This document shows, one piece after another, positions 7,214-15,961 of a stretch of DNA of 32,193 bases. Source of the stretch: JBEBXQ01 sp040391535 (GTDB lineage Bacteria > Bacteroidota > Bacteroidia > Cytophagales > Spirosomataceae); contig JBEBXQ010000040.1 of NCBI GenBank assembly GCA_040391535.1, positions 1-32,193 on the forward strand, read 5' to 3'. The notes under the pieces are model-generated. The model was not told the origin of the DNA. It saw only the letters and a list, made by a program, of their open reading frames with translations, and searched no databases. Within the stretch, counting starts at the first letter, position 1. Each line of letters begins with the position of its first letter. Both the position numbers and the translations under genes were made by a program.

Positions 7214-9399
7214 ATTATTCACACCGTTTCCTTCACATTTTTTTGTTTCTGTTATTTGCTTTCCCGGCTATTACTTCTTCAGGCCGGGTGAATGGCCAGA
7301 CAAAACCCTGTGAAACCGGGCCCAATATTATGAAAGTCATGGATGTAACACCCACATCCATGACCTTTGTTTTTCATGGTGTCAATGTATTTAAATTAAA
7401 ATGGAGTATTTCGGGTACCAGGACCCTGGCTCAGGGAGTGGTTGAGCCTTCCAGTCCTTATATCCCCATCAGTTTCAATCAGCTTGCCTCCGGAAACTAC
7501 CTCCTCCGGCTGGAAGGAATCAATTGCACCGGCAGCAGTACACTCAAATTCACTATTCCGCAGTCCGTTACCCGTAACAATACCGCTTCAGTTAGACAGG
7601 CTTCTTCTCAGTCTGTAGCACCGAGAGTAGTAACAAGAGGCCTCGACAGCCAGATCAATATCCAGATTACCGGATCTTCAGAAAACTGGATACTGAACGA
7701 CCTCACCGAGCTTGAACAACCTGAAGGCTATGAATGGTGGTATTTTATTGGTGGCCATATTGTCAAAACATCAACTCCTCTGAAAAATTACCCCTATCAG
7801 TCCAATGCCCCCTTACGGGTTTTAAAACTGGCTGGAAAAAAAGGGCTGAAATCATTTTCCTACTGGGGCGATGAAATCTGGCAGGATAAACACGCCGGGT
7901 GGACAATGCCCGGAAACTCCACTGCCGCTTTTGCCACGTTTGTATTCACCGGAAACAATTTACCTGCGGGAGGTCAGAAAACAGGCCAGCAGGTATCTTT
8001 TATCAATCCGGTCCCGAAAGATTATTTCCCTGATGGATTCCTGCAATGGGCAGAGCGGTTTCCGGCCGTGCATATGCCCAAAGGACATATCTATCATTTA
8101 AGAAAATCACAAAAAAAATGGTCGTATCAGATGCTGCTCAATAAGGGCATTACGCATCTGAGTAATTACGACTTGCCGTGGGACGACCATAACGAAGTCA
8201 TCAGGCTGCGTAACCTTGGCATTACCTATAATGATGTTCCCAATAACATAACCATTTTCAATCTTCCTGACTCCGGCACTGATAACTGGGTTAGTCCGAG
8301 CTTGAATAAACGTCACTTCCCCAATGGCTTGTTTGATGAAAAGACAGCCAGGCAAAAAGCGCGCGAAACAGATGCCGAGCATTATTTATGGATTGGCCAG
8401 ACAGAAGAGAATTCAGCATATGTGCCCGCAGATGAGCCGATGTGGGGCTGGTTTTATGACGAACTGAAAAAACGTTATGAACAAAAATCGAAGGAGTCTG
8501 GTAAACCTTATTACATCGCGCATAATTACTTCTGGATCGGCCAGCCGGATGCGTTTGTTCTGGGACAGACCAGCCGTGAAAAATCAAAGGCTTTATATAC
8601 CGGCAAACTACCTGAGACGCGCTATAGCCCGGGAAGGACACTGGCCAGCACCAACCTTATCGTGGAAGGTGCCTACATCAATACACCTGACCAGGGATTA
8701 CAGCTTTACCGTGTATTACACAAGCTGAATATGTTTAAAAAGATGGGTTTTGCCGGTGGTGTTTTTGCCTTCGGCGTTCATGAATGGAGACCCAATAATT
8801 TTTACCGTATCGATCTGGAAGGAGAAGGTACACTTTACCGTCAGGACAAGTTTCCGGTTGATCCCGGTTATCTGATTTCTTTGTCATTTCTCTCTCAGGT
8901 TTATGGAAAAGCCTTCTTTGAATGGGGTTCTCAAACCTCCGCCTCGGATCAGAAAAAACCGATGCATCCTGATATGCTGGATGCTGACAAATGGTATCCT
9001 GCAGGCTCCACTCAACCACAGGCATTTCCATGGATTTCACAGTCCGACTACTATGGTATATACACAGGCAGTTCCGATTTCATCCACATGGGAGCCTACC
9101 TTTATTCAGAAACTTTTGCGAAAGTCGATGACGCGACTCTGCAATATTGCCGTTTCAGAGTCAACAATGGAAAATGGATTGAACCTGCCAAAGACGGATC
9201 TGATGTAGTAGACGCTCATTTCGACAACCGACCTATCGTAGGCACTAAAATCAAAGGCAATAAAGCCGCAGTCTTTTACATTAACCCTTATGATAATGCC
9301 ACTAAAAAGCAACTGGAATTCCAGTTGCCGGGCCGGTCAGAAGTTTACAGGACAACCGTATCCGGAAGTGGTGTTCATGCCGTAATTTTTGATTTATAA
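7210..9399 (+). CDS. Large secreted protein of unknown function in keto-sugar operon
   Basis: I do not recognise the family. The 729-residue product has an N-terminal signal peptide (hydrophobic 7-24, likely cleaved near 29), then a small beta-rich domain (about 35-115) resembling a fibronectin-type or carbohydrate-associated module, a beta-rich region (about 140-260), and a central part (about 270-560) with features of a TIM-barrel glycoside hydrolase: DEPMWGW at 408-414 and GVHEWRP around Glu525, both plausible acidic active-site segments. A C-terminal beta domain (about 620-729) ends in SGSGVHAVIFDL. It overlaps the DUF1080 gene by 4 nt and is followed 35 nt later by the oxidoreductase gene. 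Acting on polysaccharide or glycoside substrates is inference from these neighbours. Confidence 0.85.
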   Translation: MNYSHRFLHIFLFLLFAFPAITSSGRVNGQTKPCETGPNIMKVMDVTPTSMTFVFHGVNVFKLKWSISGTRTLAQGVVEPSSPYIPISFNQLASGNYLLRLEGINCTGSSTLKFTIPQSVTRNNTASVRQASSQSVAPRVVTRGLDSQINIQITGSSENWILNDLTELEQPEGYEWWYFIGGHIVKTSTPLKNYPYQSNAPLRVLKLAGKKGLKSFSYWGDEIWQDKHAGWTMPGNSTAAFATFVFTGNNLPAGGQKTGQQVSFINPVPKDYFPDGFLQWAERFPAVHMPKGHIYHLRKSQKKWSYQMLLNKGITHLSNYDLPWDDHNEVIRLRNLGITYNDVPNNITIFNLPDSGTDNWVSPSLNKRHFPNGLFDEKTARQKARETDAEHYLWIGQTEENSAYVPADEPMWGWFYDELKKRYEQKSKESGKPYYIAHNYFWIGQPDAFVLGQTSREKSKALYTGKLPETRYSPGRTLASTNLIVEGAYINTPDQGLQLYRVLHKLNMFKKMGFAGGVFAFGVHEWRPNNFYRIDLEGEGTLYRQDKFPVDPGYLISLSFLSQVYGKAFFEWGSQTSASDQKKPMHPDMLDADKWYPAGSTQPQAFPWISQSDYYGIYTGSSDFIHMGAYLYSETFAKVDDATLQYCRFRVNNGKWIEPAKDGSDVVDAHFDNRPIVGTKIKGNKAAVFYINPYDNATKKQLEFQLPGRSEVYRTTVSGSGVHAVIFDL

Positions 9400-9434
9400 A
9401 ACATTTTATCCATTCAACCTAAACAGTAAGAACC

Positions 9435-10514
9435 ATGTCCTTTACCCGAAGAAAATTCATTTTGAGCAGTGCGGGCGCGGTGGCAACAGCCGCCTTTTCT
9501 CCACTGGCAATAAGCCGCACGAAAGCTAAGGAAAAACTGGGTGTAGCACTGGTAGGCCTGGGCTATTACAGCACAGACCTTCTGGCACCTGCCCTTCAGT
9601 TAACCAAACATTGCGAACTGAAAGGTATTGTTACCGGTACGCCATCCAAAGCCGAGGCCTGGAAGAAGAAATATAATATTCCGGATAAGAACATTTACAC
9701 CTACCAGACTTTTGACCAGATAGCCAATAATCCTGACATTGATATTGTATATATTGTATTACCTCCTTTTATGCACGAGGAATATGTAATCAGGGGAGCC
9801 AAAGCCGGCAAGCATGTTTTTTGTGAAAAGCCGATGGCTATGACAGCCAGAGAATGTGAAAATATGATCAAAGCCTGCAAAGACAATAAACAGAAACTGG
9901 CGATCGGATACCGTTGCCAGCATGATCCTAACACGCAGGCTTATATGAAAATAGCGAAAGATCAATCATTGGGGAAAGTTCGGATGATTCATTCCAGTGC
10001 AGGGTATGTCGACAATCGTACTACTCACTGGAAGCAAATCAAAGCCCACGGAGGTGGTGTAATGTATGATATGGGTGTATACGCCTTGCAGGGGGCACGC
10101 CTGGCGGCGGGAGAAGAACCATCACTGGTTACAGCACAGCATTTGACAAACCGTCCTGAAATATATAAAGAAGTGGACGAAACCACACTTTTTCAGTTGC
10201 ACTTCCCGGGTGGTGCCATTGCCAGCTGTACCACCAGCTTTGGTATCAATACCAATTTTCTGAAAGTGAATTACGAAAAGGGCTCACTGCATATGGATCC
10301 GTTTACCTCTTATCGCGGCAATAAGGGTATCAGTACATTGGGTGAAATTAATTTTCCGCTCGATAATCAGCAGGCGAAACAGATGGATGATGATGCTCTT
10401 GCCATTAAAAATGGCCAGGACCTGATTGTGCCCGGAGAAGAAGGTTTAAGAGATATCCGTATCGTGGAAGCTATTTATCAGGCGGCACGTACAGGAAAAG
10501 CTGTAAATTTGTGA
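9435..10514 (+). CDS. Tat-exported Gfo/Idh/MocA oxidoreductase (GFOR-like)
   Basis: A 359-residue NAD(P)-dependent sugar oxidoreductase. The N-terminus FTRRKFILSSAGAVATAAF is a twin-arginine signal, so the folded enzyme with bound cofactor is probably sent to the periplasm. The Rossmann loop is VALVGLGYYS (38-46). Active-site residues follow glucose-fructose oxidoreductase: Lys132 in CEKP and the DMGVY segment giving Asp212 and Tyr216, corresponding to the Lys, Asp and Tyr of the Zymomonas enzyme. The C-terminal sheet domain (FQLHFPGGAIASCTTSFG) is also GFOR-like. Sugar oxidation at C1 or C3 is possible; the adjacent DUF1080 hydrolase favours 3-keto chemistry. Tight cofactor binding, needed outside the cytoplasm, is inferred from the family. 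Confidence 0.9.
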   Translation: MSFTRRKFILSSAGAVATAAFSPLAISRTKAKEKLGVALVGLGYYSTDLLAPALQLTKHCELKGIVTGTPSKAEAWKKKYNIPDKNIYTYQTFDQIANNPDIDIVYIVLPPFMHEEYVIRGAKAGKHVFCEKPMAMTARECENMIKACKDNKQKLAIGYRCQHDPNTQAYMKIAKDQSLGKVRMIHSSAGYVDNRTTHWKQIKAHGGGVMYDMGVYALQGARLAAGEEPSLVTAQHLTNRPEIYKEVDETTLFQLHFPGGAIASCTTSFGINTNFLKVNYEKGSLHMDPFTSYRGNKGISTLGEINFPLDNQQAKQMDDDALAIKNGQDLIVPGEEGLRDIRIVEAIYQAARTGKAVNL

Positions 10515-10548
10515 AAATTTTATTGATTCACTAATTACAACTGTACCG

Positions 10549-11505
10549 ATGGCTTCTGCCGGAACTGATATTGACTTAGCTAAAACTTTACTTGACGAGG
10601 GCAAACTGGTAGCAATTCCTACCGAAACGGTGTACGGACTTGCGGGAAATGCACTTAACGGGGAGGCCGCGCTTTCTATCTTCAAAACAAAGAACCGGCC
10701 TTCTTTTGACCCGTTGATTATTCATATCGGTTCTGTGGACCAGCTGTCAAAATGGGTGACTGCCCTTCCTGAAAAAGCAAAAAAACTAGCGGAAAATTTC
10801 TGGCCCGGGCCGCTAACATTACTATTACCCAAGAGCAGCCTTATTCCTGATATTGTTACCTCAGGACTTAAAGAAGTAGCCATCAGAATTCCGGACCATC
10901 CGCTTACAAGAGCACTGCTCAATCAGCTCGACTTTCCACTGGCAGCTCCCAGTGCCAATCCGTTTGGCTATATCAGTCCTACTACGGCTGCGCACGTAAA
11001 CGAGCAACTTGGTGATAAGATTGCCTATATTCTGGATGGCGGCGCGTGTACGGTTGGTGTAGAATCCACTATTATCGGCTTTCCTGATGATGTCCCTACT
11101 TTATACAGAAAGGGAGGGCTGCCTCTGGAAGAAATCGAAAAAATAATCGGAAAAGTAGAAACCCTTCCTCACTCTTCCTCCAACCCTAAAGCACCGGGTA
11201 TGCTGAAGAGCCATTATGCTCCCGGAAAACCATTCTACCTTGCCACACGTGAAAAAATGCTGAAAGCAGACCGGAATAAAACCGCGTTTCTTTTATTCGG
11301 CAACCCGCTGGATGATCTTTTACCGGAAAAACAACTGCTGTTAAGCCCTGAACGTAATTTGCAGGAAGCCGCAAGAAACCTTTTCAGTTACCTTCGAAAA
11401 CTCGATGCTACTCCTGACACCACGGAAATATATGCAGAACTGGTGCCGGACGAAGGTCTCGGACGCGCCATCAACGACCGGCTCAGACGTGCGGCAGCAC
11501 AATAA
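10549..11505 (+). CDS. L-threonylcarbamoyladenylate synthase (Sua5 type)
   Basis: A 318-residue enzyme that makes threonylcarbamoyl-AMP from threonine, bicarbonate and ATP, the first step of the universal t6A modification at tRNA position 37. The YrdC domain (about 8-200) has PTETVYGLAGNA, KNRPSFDPLIIHI, FWPGPLT, SANPFGYISPT and the ESTIIGF segment. The extra C-terminal region (about 225-318, beginning at PGMLKSHYAPGKPF) is the Sua5 domain, so this is the long Sua5 form rather than short TsaC. It follows the oxidoreductase gene by 34 nt but is probably functionally unrelated. Its stop lies 6 nt from the stop of the convergent helicase gene, with no terminator between. Confidence 0.95.
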   Translation: MASAGTDIDLAKTLLDEGKLVAIPTETVYGLAGNALNGEAALSIFKTKNRPSFDPLIIHIGSVDQLSKWVTALPEKAKKLAENFWPGPLTLLLPKSSLIPDIVTSGLKEVAIRIPDHPLTRALLNQLDFPLAAPSANPFGYISPTTAAHVNEQLGDKIAYILDGGACTVGVESTIIGFPDDVPTLYRKGGLPLEEIEKIIGKVETLPHSSSNPKAPGMLKSHYAPGKPFYLATREKMLKADRNKTAFLLFGNPLDDLLPEKQLLLSPERNLQEAARNLFSYLRKLDATPDTTEIYAELVPDEGLGRAINDRLRRAAAQ

Positions 11506-11511
11506 GCAGCA

Positions 11512-12936
11512 TTACTGGAAAAATTTAGGATAAAAATTCATCAGAAAAACCTCTTCAGTAGAGCGTGTCATAGCAGTATACAGCCAGCGGACAAAATCTT
11601 CATTTATCTGGTCTTCAGGCAAATACCCCTGATCGATAAATACGGCACTCCATTGTCCACCCTGTGACTTATGACAGGTCAGGGCATACGAGAACTTCAC
11701 CTGTAAAGCATTCAGAAACGGGTCTTTCCGGATGGCGTCCAGTTTCTGCTTTTTAGTTTTCAGGTGCTGATAATCTTCCGAAACAGCTTCATATAACTGC
11801 TTATTCTCTGAAACGGATAAATTGGGAGATGAGGAATGGAGGGTATCCAGAAAAATTTTGGCTTCAAATTCAGGAATATTTTCATAATCTGTAAAGCGCA
11901 GGATGACATCGGCAAACCGGAAACCGTAGCGCTCTTCCGTTCGTTTTATTTTCAGTAATTCCACAAAATCCCCGTTGGCTATAAAACTGATGGGAGAGTC
12001 GTCGTCCAGCACCGAATAGTTATTACGAACCACCATCAGCCGGTCACCTGCATCAATTTCCTCTTCACAAAAATGGATAGCCCGGCGGATATATTCATTA
12101 TACTGAACAGCCGACTTGTTGGAGCGGGTAATCAGAATGGTATTCTCTACGCCATATTTATCATAAGCATAGCGCAGGCCTTCCTCCAGTTTTTCACTGG
12201 TCATCCGGTAAATATCCCTGAACTTACTGGTCTCGATCTGAATAGCAGCACCTTCGGTACGCAGGACATCCCTTAATGTGGTCGCATTTTTCAGAATACC
12301 CGAATGCTCTTCCTGCCGCATGACTTCCGTCAGCTCTTCCTCAAAAACCGACATCAGAAAATGTTTTTCAAGGTAAAAGCGATCCAGTGCCGGACTTGAA
12401 ATTTTACCCACAGGAGGCAGCTGAGCCGTATCCCCTACCAGCATCAGCTTATTACCCGGTTTGTCAAAAACATAATCGATCAGGTCGGCCAGCAGGCTTC
12501 TGCTGGCAAAATCAGATTCATCACTGATCATCGAAGCCTCATCTACGATAAATAGGGTGTTTTCACTGTAATTGGGCTGCAGTTCAAAAAGCAAGTGCCC
12601 GTTGGCATCCGAAGAAACTTTGTAAATCTTTTTATGGATCGTCAAAGCCACTTTTTTAGAGTAATTCGACATCACTTTCGCTGCCCTGCCGGTAGGTGCC
12701 AGCAGCACGGTTTTATAGCCAAATTGTGCAGCTGTTTTAATCACTGTGCTGATCAGGGTTGTTTTTCCGGTTCCGGCATATCCTTTCAGCAGAAAGCAGT
12801 CCCGGTAACGTTCAAGCCCTGCTTCTTCTATCAGGAAATCATCCATCTGATCAAAGAACAGATTTTGTCCGTTTGTTGGCCTGAAGGGAAATTTTTTCTT
12901 CAGCAGCTGGGATGGTTTTACCGGATTTTCATCCAT
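11512..12936 (-). CDS. RecD2-like ATP-dependent DNA helicase (superfamily 1B)
   Basis: A 474-residue helicase. Walker A GYAGTGKTT is at 52-60 (Lys58), Walker B IVDEASMI at 130-137, and the motif III segment GDTAQLPPVG at 168-177. The C-terminal part contains the UvrD_C_2-type motifs FSYALTCHKSQGGQW and YTAMTRSTEEVFL (motifs V and VI). This is the short Bacteroidota version lacking the long N-terminal region of RecD2, often annotated as AAA family ATPase or exodeoxyribonuclease V alpha-like; no RecB or RecC gene is nearby. A role in DNA repair or replication-fork processing is inferred. A good promoter lies at 13016-13046, giving a leader of about 70 nt. Confidence 0.9.
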   Translation of the reverse strand: MDENPVKPSQLLKKKFPFRPTNGQNLFFDQMDDFLIEEAGLERYRDCFLLKGYAGTGKTTLISTVIKTAAQFGYKTVLLAPTGRAAKVMSNYSKKVALTIHKKIYKVSSDANGHLLFELQPNYSENTLFIVDEASMISDESDFASRSLLADLIDYVFDKPGNKLMLVGDTAQLPPVGKISSPALDRFYLEKHFLMSVFEEELTEVMRQEEHSGILKNATTLRDVLRTEGAAIQIETSKFRDIYRMTSEKLEEGLRYAYDKYGVENTILITRSNKSAVQYNEYIRRAIHFCEEEIDAGDRLMVVRNNYSVLDDDSPISFIANGDFVELLKIKRTEERYGFRFADVILRFTDYENIPEFEAKIFLDTLHSSSPNLSVSENKQLYEAVSEDYQHLKTKKQKLDAIRKDPFLNALQVKFSYALTCHKSQGGQWSAVFIDQGYLPEDQINEDFVRWLYTAMTRSTEEVFLMNFYPKFFQ

Positions 12937-13015
12937 GGTGGTATATAAATTTGGAAGTAACAGGAATACGATTGAACAATTATTATAAATTCAGCAAATA
13001 AATACTGGATTTTAC

Positions 13016-13046
13016 CAAATCTATTACCTAAATTAGTTTTCACAAA
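13016..13046 (-). promoter_or_regulatory. Promoter of the RecD2-like helicase gene
   Basis: On the minus strand TTTG (13046-13043), a 19-nt spacer and TAGATTTG (13023-13016) match the Bacteroidota consensus TTTG-N19-TAnnTTTG fully. Transcription would start near 13009, about 70 nt before the ATG at 12936. Confidence 0.7.
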
Positions 13047-13075
13047 GACTTTCCCCATAACCAAACCCACTAGCT

Positions 13076-13513
13076 ATGCAGGTACACCATATTTTGACTG
13101 GAAAAAGTGTCAACGCACTTTGGTCCGTAGGACCGGAAACGACTGTTTTTGAAGCGCTGGAATTAATGTCCGTTAAAAATATCGGTGCTGTGCTGGTACT
13201 TAAAAACGATCAGCTTACCGGTATTTTTTCTGAGCGTGATTATGCCAGAAAAGTTATTCTGCAGGGAAGGGCTTCGCGGGACACACGCATTGGTGATGTC
13301 ATGACCACTGCGGTGATAACCGTTACTCCCAATCAGAAAATCGAAGAATGTATGCAGCTGATGTCTGATCTGCATATCCGCCATCTTCCGGTTGTGGAGG
13401 CGGGTAATTTAAAGGGGATTATTTCGATCAATGATATCGTAACTGCGATTATCCGCGACCAGAAAGCAAGGATTCAGTCACTGGAAAGTTATATTTCAGG
13501 TGCACCCTACTAG
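13076..13513 (+). CDS. CBS-pair domain protein
   Basis: A 145-residue cytoplasmic protein made of two CBS motifs (about 8-60 and 75-130), the pair forming an adenosyl-nucleotide binding Bateman module. Typical segments are TVFEALELMSVKNIGAVLVLKNDQLTGIFSERDYARK in the first half and IEECMQLMSDLHIRHLPVVEAGNLKGIISINDIV in the second. No effector domain is fused, so it may act as a stand-alone sensor of ATP/AMP or similar ligands. It is divergently transcribed from the helicase gene, with 139 nt between the two starts. Confidence 0.93.
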   Translation: MQVHHILTGKSVNALWSVGPETTVFEALELMSVKNIGAVLVLKNDQLTGIFSERDYARKVILQGRASRDTRIGDVMTTAVITVTPNQKIEECMQLMSDLHIRHLPVVEAGNLKGIISINDIVTAIIRDQKARIQSLESYISGAPY

Positions 13514-13540
13514 GTAACGGCACTTCCCGGACATAATACT

Positions 13541-13571
13541 TTTGCTTGGTTTATCCCGTTCGTTATATTTG
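13541..13571 (+). promoter_or_regulatory. Promoter of the Nudix-DUF3822-coaD gene cluster
   Basis: TTTG at 13541-13544, a 19-nt spacer and TATATTTG at 13564-13571 give a full match to TTTG-N19-TAnnTTTG. The transcript would start near 13578, which excludes the ATG at 13546 as the start of the Nudix gene. Confidence 0.8.
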
Positions 13572-13596
13572 CAGGCATTTTAAACGACCACAACAC

Positions 13597-14115
13597 TTGG
13601 ATACAATCAGAGAGGAAGTTTCCCGGCAATACAGTAAAAAACTCAGGGTCCGGGTTTCGGGAATATGTGAAATAGACGAAAAGTTCGTGATGATCCGTCA
13701 TAGAGGTATTGGAAAAACCGATTCTTTCTGGGCACCTCCCGGCGGTGGCGTGGATTTTTCAGAAGGCGTCAAAGAAGCACTGAAAAGAGAGTTTCTGGAA
13801 GAAACCGGCCTTACGGTCGAAGTTCTGGAATTTTTATGTGTCAATGAGTTTTTATCTCCTCCTTTACATGCCATTGAGCTTTTCTTCCGGGTTCGGCCGC
13901 TTACCCATACGCTATGTCTGGGTACGGATCCTGAATTTCCTGATAACCGGCAGATTATTTCAGATTTACAACTGCTTACTTTTGAAGAAATCAAGAACTT
14001 CCCCTCCGAAGAAGTACATTCTCTGTTTAACACCTGTGCAACCAAAAATGATCTGTACCGGCAAAAAGGGTTTATAGATCATTTTTCACAGCTAAACGAA
14101 ATAGCATTTGACTGA
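13597..14115 (+). CDS. Nudix hydrolase
   Basis: A Nudix-fold pyrophosphohydrolase of 172 residues if translation starts at the TTG at 13597. The Nudix box is complete: G-x5-E-x7-REFLEETGL within GGGVDFSEGVKEALKREFLEETGLTV. The N-terminal strand RVRVSGICEIDEKFVMIRHRG and the substrate-side segment FWAPPGGG are also as expected. The reading frame is open back to an ATG at 13546, but that codon lies inside the promoter; TTG at 13597 is the first plausible start after the predicted transcription start. Substrate (ADP-sugar, oxidised nucleotide or other) is unknown. The stop overlaps the next gene's start, and coaD follows further down. Confidence 0.85.
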   Translation: MDTIREEVSRQYSKKLRVRVSGICEIDEKFVMIRHRGIGKTDSFWAPPGGGVDFSEGVKEALKREFLEETGLTVEVLEFLCVNEFLSPPLHAIELFFRVRPLTHTLCLGTDPEFPDNRQIISDLQLLTFEEIKNFPSEEVHSLFNTCATKNDLYRQKGFIDHFSQLNEIAFD

Positions 14116-15007
14116 ATTTGCCACATCCGCCAAAACCGACGCCGTTGCACTGACGGATCCGGCTCTGTTTGCCGCACATATTGAATACTGTACCTTGTGT
14201 ATTGAAATTGATACGCATTATTTCCGGTTCTGTATTGTAGAAAACATCTCCAGCCAGTGCCGCTGGCTGGCCAGTTATCCTTTTCCGGAGCCGTTAAGCC
14301 GGAGCAGCTTGCTCAACGAACTCCGGAATATTATTGACAATCATCCGTTGCTGAGTATAACCACCTGGGGAAATATAGTAGTATCATTCCACTCCTTTGC
14401 TTTCACTTATATTCCGGCACCTCTGTTCAGAGCGGATCACGCTGAAGAATATCTGAAAATAATGCTGCCTCAGGTACAGCATCCGGAGGATGAAATATGT
14501 GAAGATAAACTGCGTATTATTGACGGTCATGCTGTTTTTACCGCACCTTCAGCTATTATCAACTGGTTTACTGAGCGTTACCCTGACAAAACCATCCGGT
14601 TTTGTCATTATACCGAGCCCCTGATTTATGCCACTATAACCGATAATTACCAGACCATTACGGGGCGGCGTGTGAATCTGCTTACCGATCATGGCCGGGC
14701 AACTGTCACAGTAGTGGATGGTCCGAAATTTATTTTCTGCAACAGTTTTCAGTTTACAACTCCGCAGGAACTCACTTATCTGATTTTATTTGTTATCAAG
14801 CAGCTGGATACCAATCCGGAAGACATCAGGCTGATTATCAATGGTGATACTTCTGCCGGCAGTCCGGAACACACTGAACTATCCCGTTTTTTTCCTCACC
14901 TTGAAATGGGTAAAAAACCGCAGTCCTTATCTTATAATCCCCGTATCAACGATGTGGAAGGCCATCGTTATGCAACCTTACTGAATACCTATTTTATGGT
15001 TTTTTAA
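14108..15007 (+). CDS. DUF3822 family protein
   Basis: A 299-residue protein matching the DUF3822 family, which is largely confined to Bacteroidota and commonly found next to coaD, as here. Structure-based descriptions place the family in the actin-like ATPase fold; the two internal halves visible here (about 25-135 and 150-299) agree with a duplicated RNase H-like layout. No phosphate-binding motif is obvious by eye, and no function is known. Translation appears to start at TTG (14108), overlapping the Nudix stop, so coupling is likely. Length and neighbours are normal for the family. Confidence 0.82.
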   Translation: MTEFATSAKTDAVALTDPALFAAHIEYCTLCIEIDTHYFRFCIVENISSQCRWLASYPFPEPLSRSSLLNELRNIIDNHPLLSITTWGNIVVSFHSFAFTYIPAPLFRADHAEEYLKIMLPQVQHPEDEICEDKLRIIDGHAVFTAPSAIINWFTERYPDKTIRFCHYTEPLIYATITDNYQTITGRRVNLLTDHGRATVTVVDGPKFIFCNSFQFTTPQELTYLILFVIKQLDTNPEDIRLIINGDTSAGSPEHTELSRFFPHLEMGKKPQSLSYNPRINDVEGHRYATLLNTYFMVF

Positions 15008-15059
15008 AAAGGCCCCAACCATTCGTTTTCTTTTTAATCCAGGCTAAGTATCATTCCCG

Positions 15060-15539
15060 ATGAATAAAACAGCGCTTTTTCCAGGTTCCTTTGACCCTTA
15101 TACCCGCGGGCATCATGACATTGTTACCCGCGCGCTCAGTTTGTTTGATCATGTCATTATTGGTATTGGTAATAACGCCAGCAAAAAGCGTTATTTTCCG
15201 ATAGAGTTAATGGAAGAGCTGATCAGATATACTTTCAAAAACGAACCCAGAGTCAGCGTGATAACCTATAACGACCTTACCGCCCGTGTCGCCCGTGAGT
15301 CAGGCGCGAAATTCCTGCTGAGGGGGTTGCGCAATACAACCGATTTTGAATATGAGAACGGCATTTCACAGGTAAACCGCTATGTGTACGAAGAAATTGA
15401 AACCGTATTTCTGATTACTTCTCCATCACTCGCTCCCATCAGCTCGAGCATTATCCGCGACCTGCACCGGTACGGACAGAATGTCGATGCGTTTTTGCCG
15501 TATACTTTACCGGACTCATCCCCTGACCCCTCTCATTGA
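15060..15539 (+). CDS. coaD: Phosphopantetheine adenylyltransferase
   Basis: A 159-residue enzyme of coenzyme A synthesis, transferring AMP from ATP to 4'-phosphopantetheine to give dephospho-CoA. The nucleotidyltransferase signature TRGH is at 15-18 (usually TxGH) within FPGSFDPYTRGHHDI, the substrate loop FLLRGLRNTTDFEYE is at 85-99, and the second ATP motif ISSSIIRD is at 127-134. The length matches bacterial CoaD. It lies in the same direction as the Nudix and DUF3822 genes, 52 nt after the latter. Confidence 0.97.
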   Translation: MNKTALFPGSFDPYTRGHHDIVTRALSLFDHVIIGIGNNASKKRYFPIELMEELIRYTFKNEPRVSVITYNDLTARVARESGAKFLLRGLRNTTDFEYENGISQVNRYVYEEIETVFLITSPSLAPISSSIIRDLHRYGQNVDAFLPYTLPDSSPDPSH

Positions 15540-15568
15540 AGGGTGCTGGTCAGCCACGATTTGCTTTT

Positions 15569-15961
15569 ATGCGTAAAACCTTTTTTGTTGATGGCAGCCT
15601 GATCCATGATATACCTACCCTGTATGATGAAATTAACAGGGTGTTTATGGTCAGCGAAAACTGGAAGCTAGGTCCCAGCCTCGACGCCTTTAATGATATG
15701 CTGTATGGTGGCTACGGGGCAATTAAAGGTGATGAGCCTGTTGATCTGATCTGGCTGAATTTTGAGCAAAATAAAAAAGCACTGGGAATAGACACTACCC
15801 GAACCTGGTATCTTGAAAAACTAAAATCTCCTTCAGTCTTCAATTCAGAGCTTTTCATGCATAAACTTGAAGCGCTGGAAAACGGCACCGGCCAGACCTA
15901 TTTTGATATACTGCTGGAAATCATTTCCGGACACAGAAATATAACACTGATACCGAGGTAG
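15569..15961 (+). CDS. Barstar-family protein (ribonuclease inhibitor fold)
   Basis: A 130-residue acidic protein of the barstar family from the ATG at 15569. The characteristic opening is FFVDGSLIHDIPTLYDEINRVF, followed by KLGPSLDAFNDMLYGGYGAI, corresponding to the barstar helix-2/barnase-binding region (the LDALWDxL-type segment). Barstar inhibits barnase-type secreted ribonucleases, but no ribonuclease gene is visible here; orphan barstars next to housekeeping genes are common. The frame is open upstream to a TTG at 15536 overlapping the coaD stop; the ATG is preferred because the conserved domain begins right after it. Confidence 0.85.
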   Translation: MRKTFFVDGSLIHDIPTLYDEINRVFMVSENWKLGPSLDAFNDMLYGGYGAIKGDEPVDLIWLNFEQNKKALGIDTTRTWYLEKLKSPSVFNSELFMHKLEALENGTGQTYFDILLEIISGHRNITLIPR

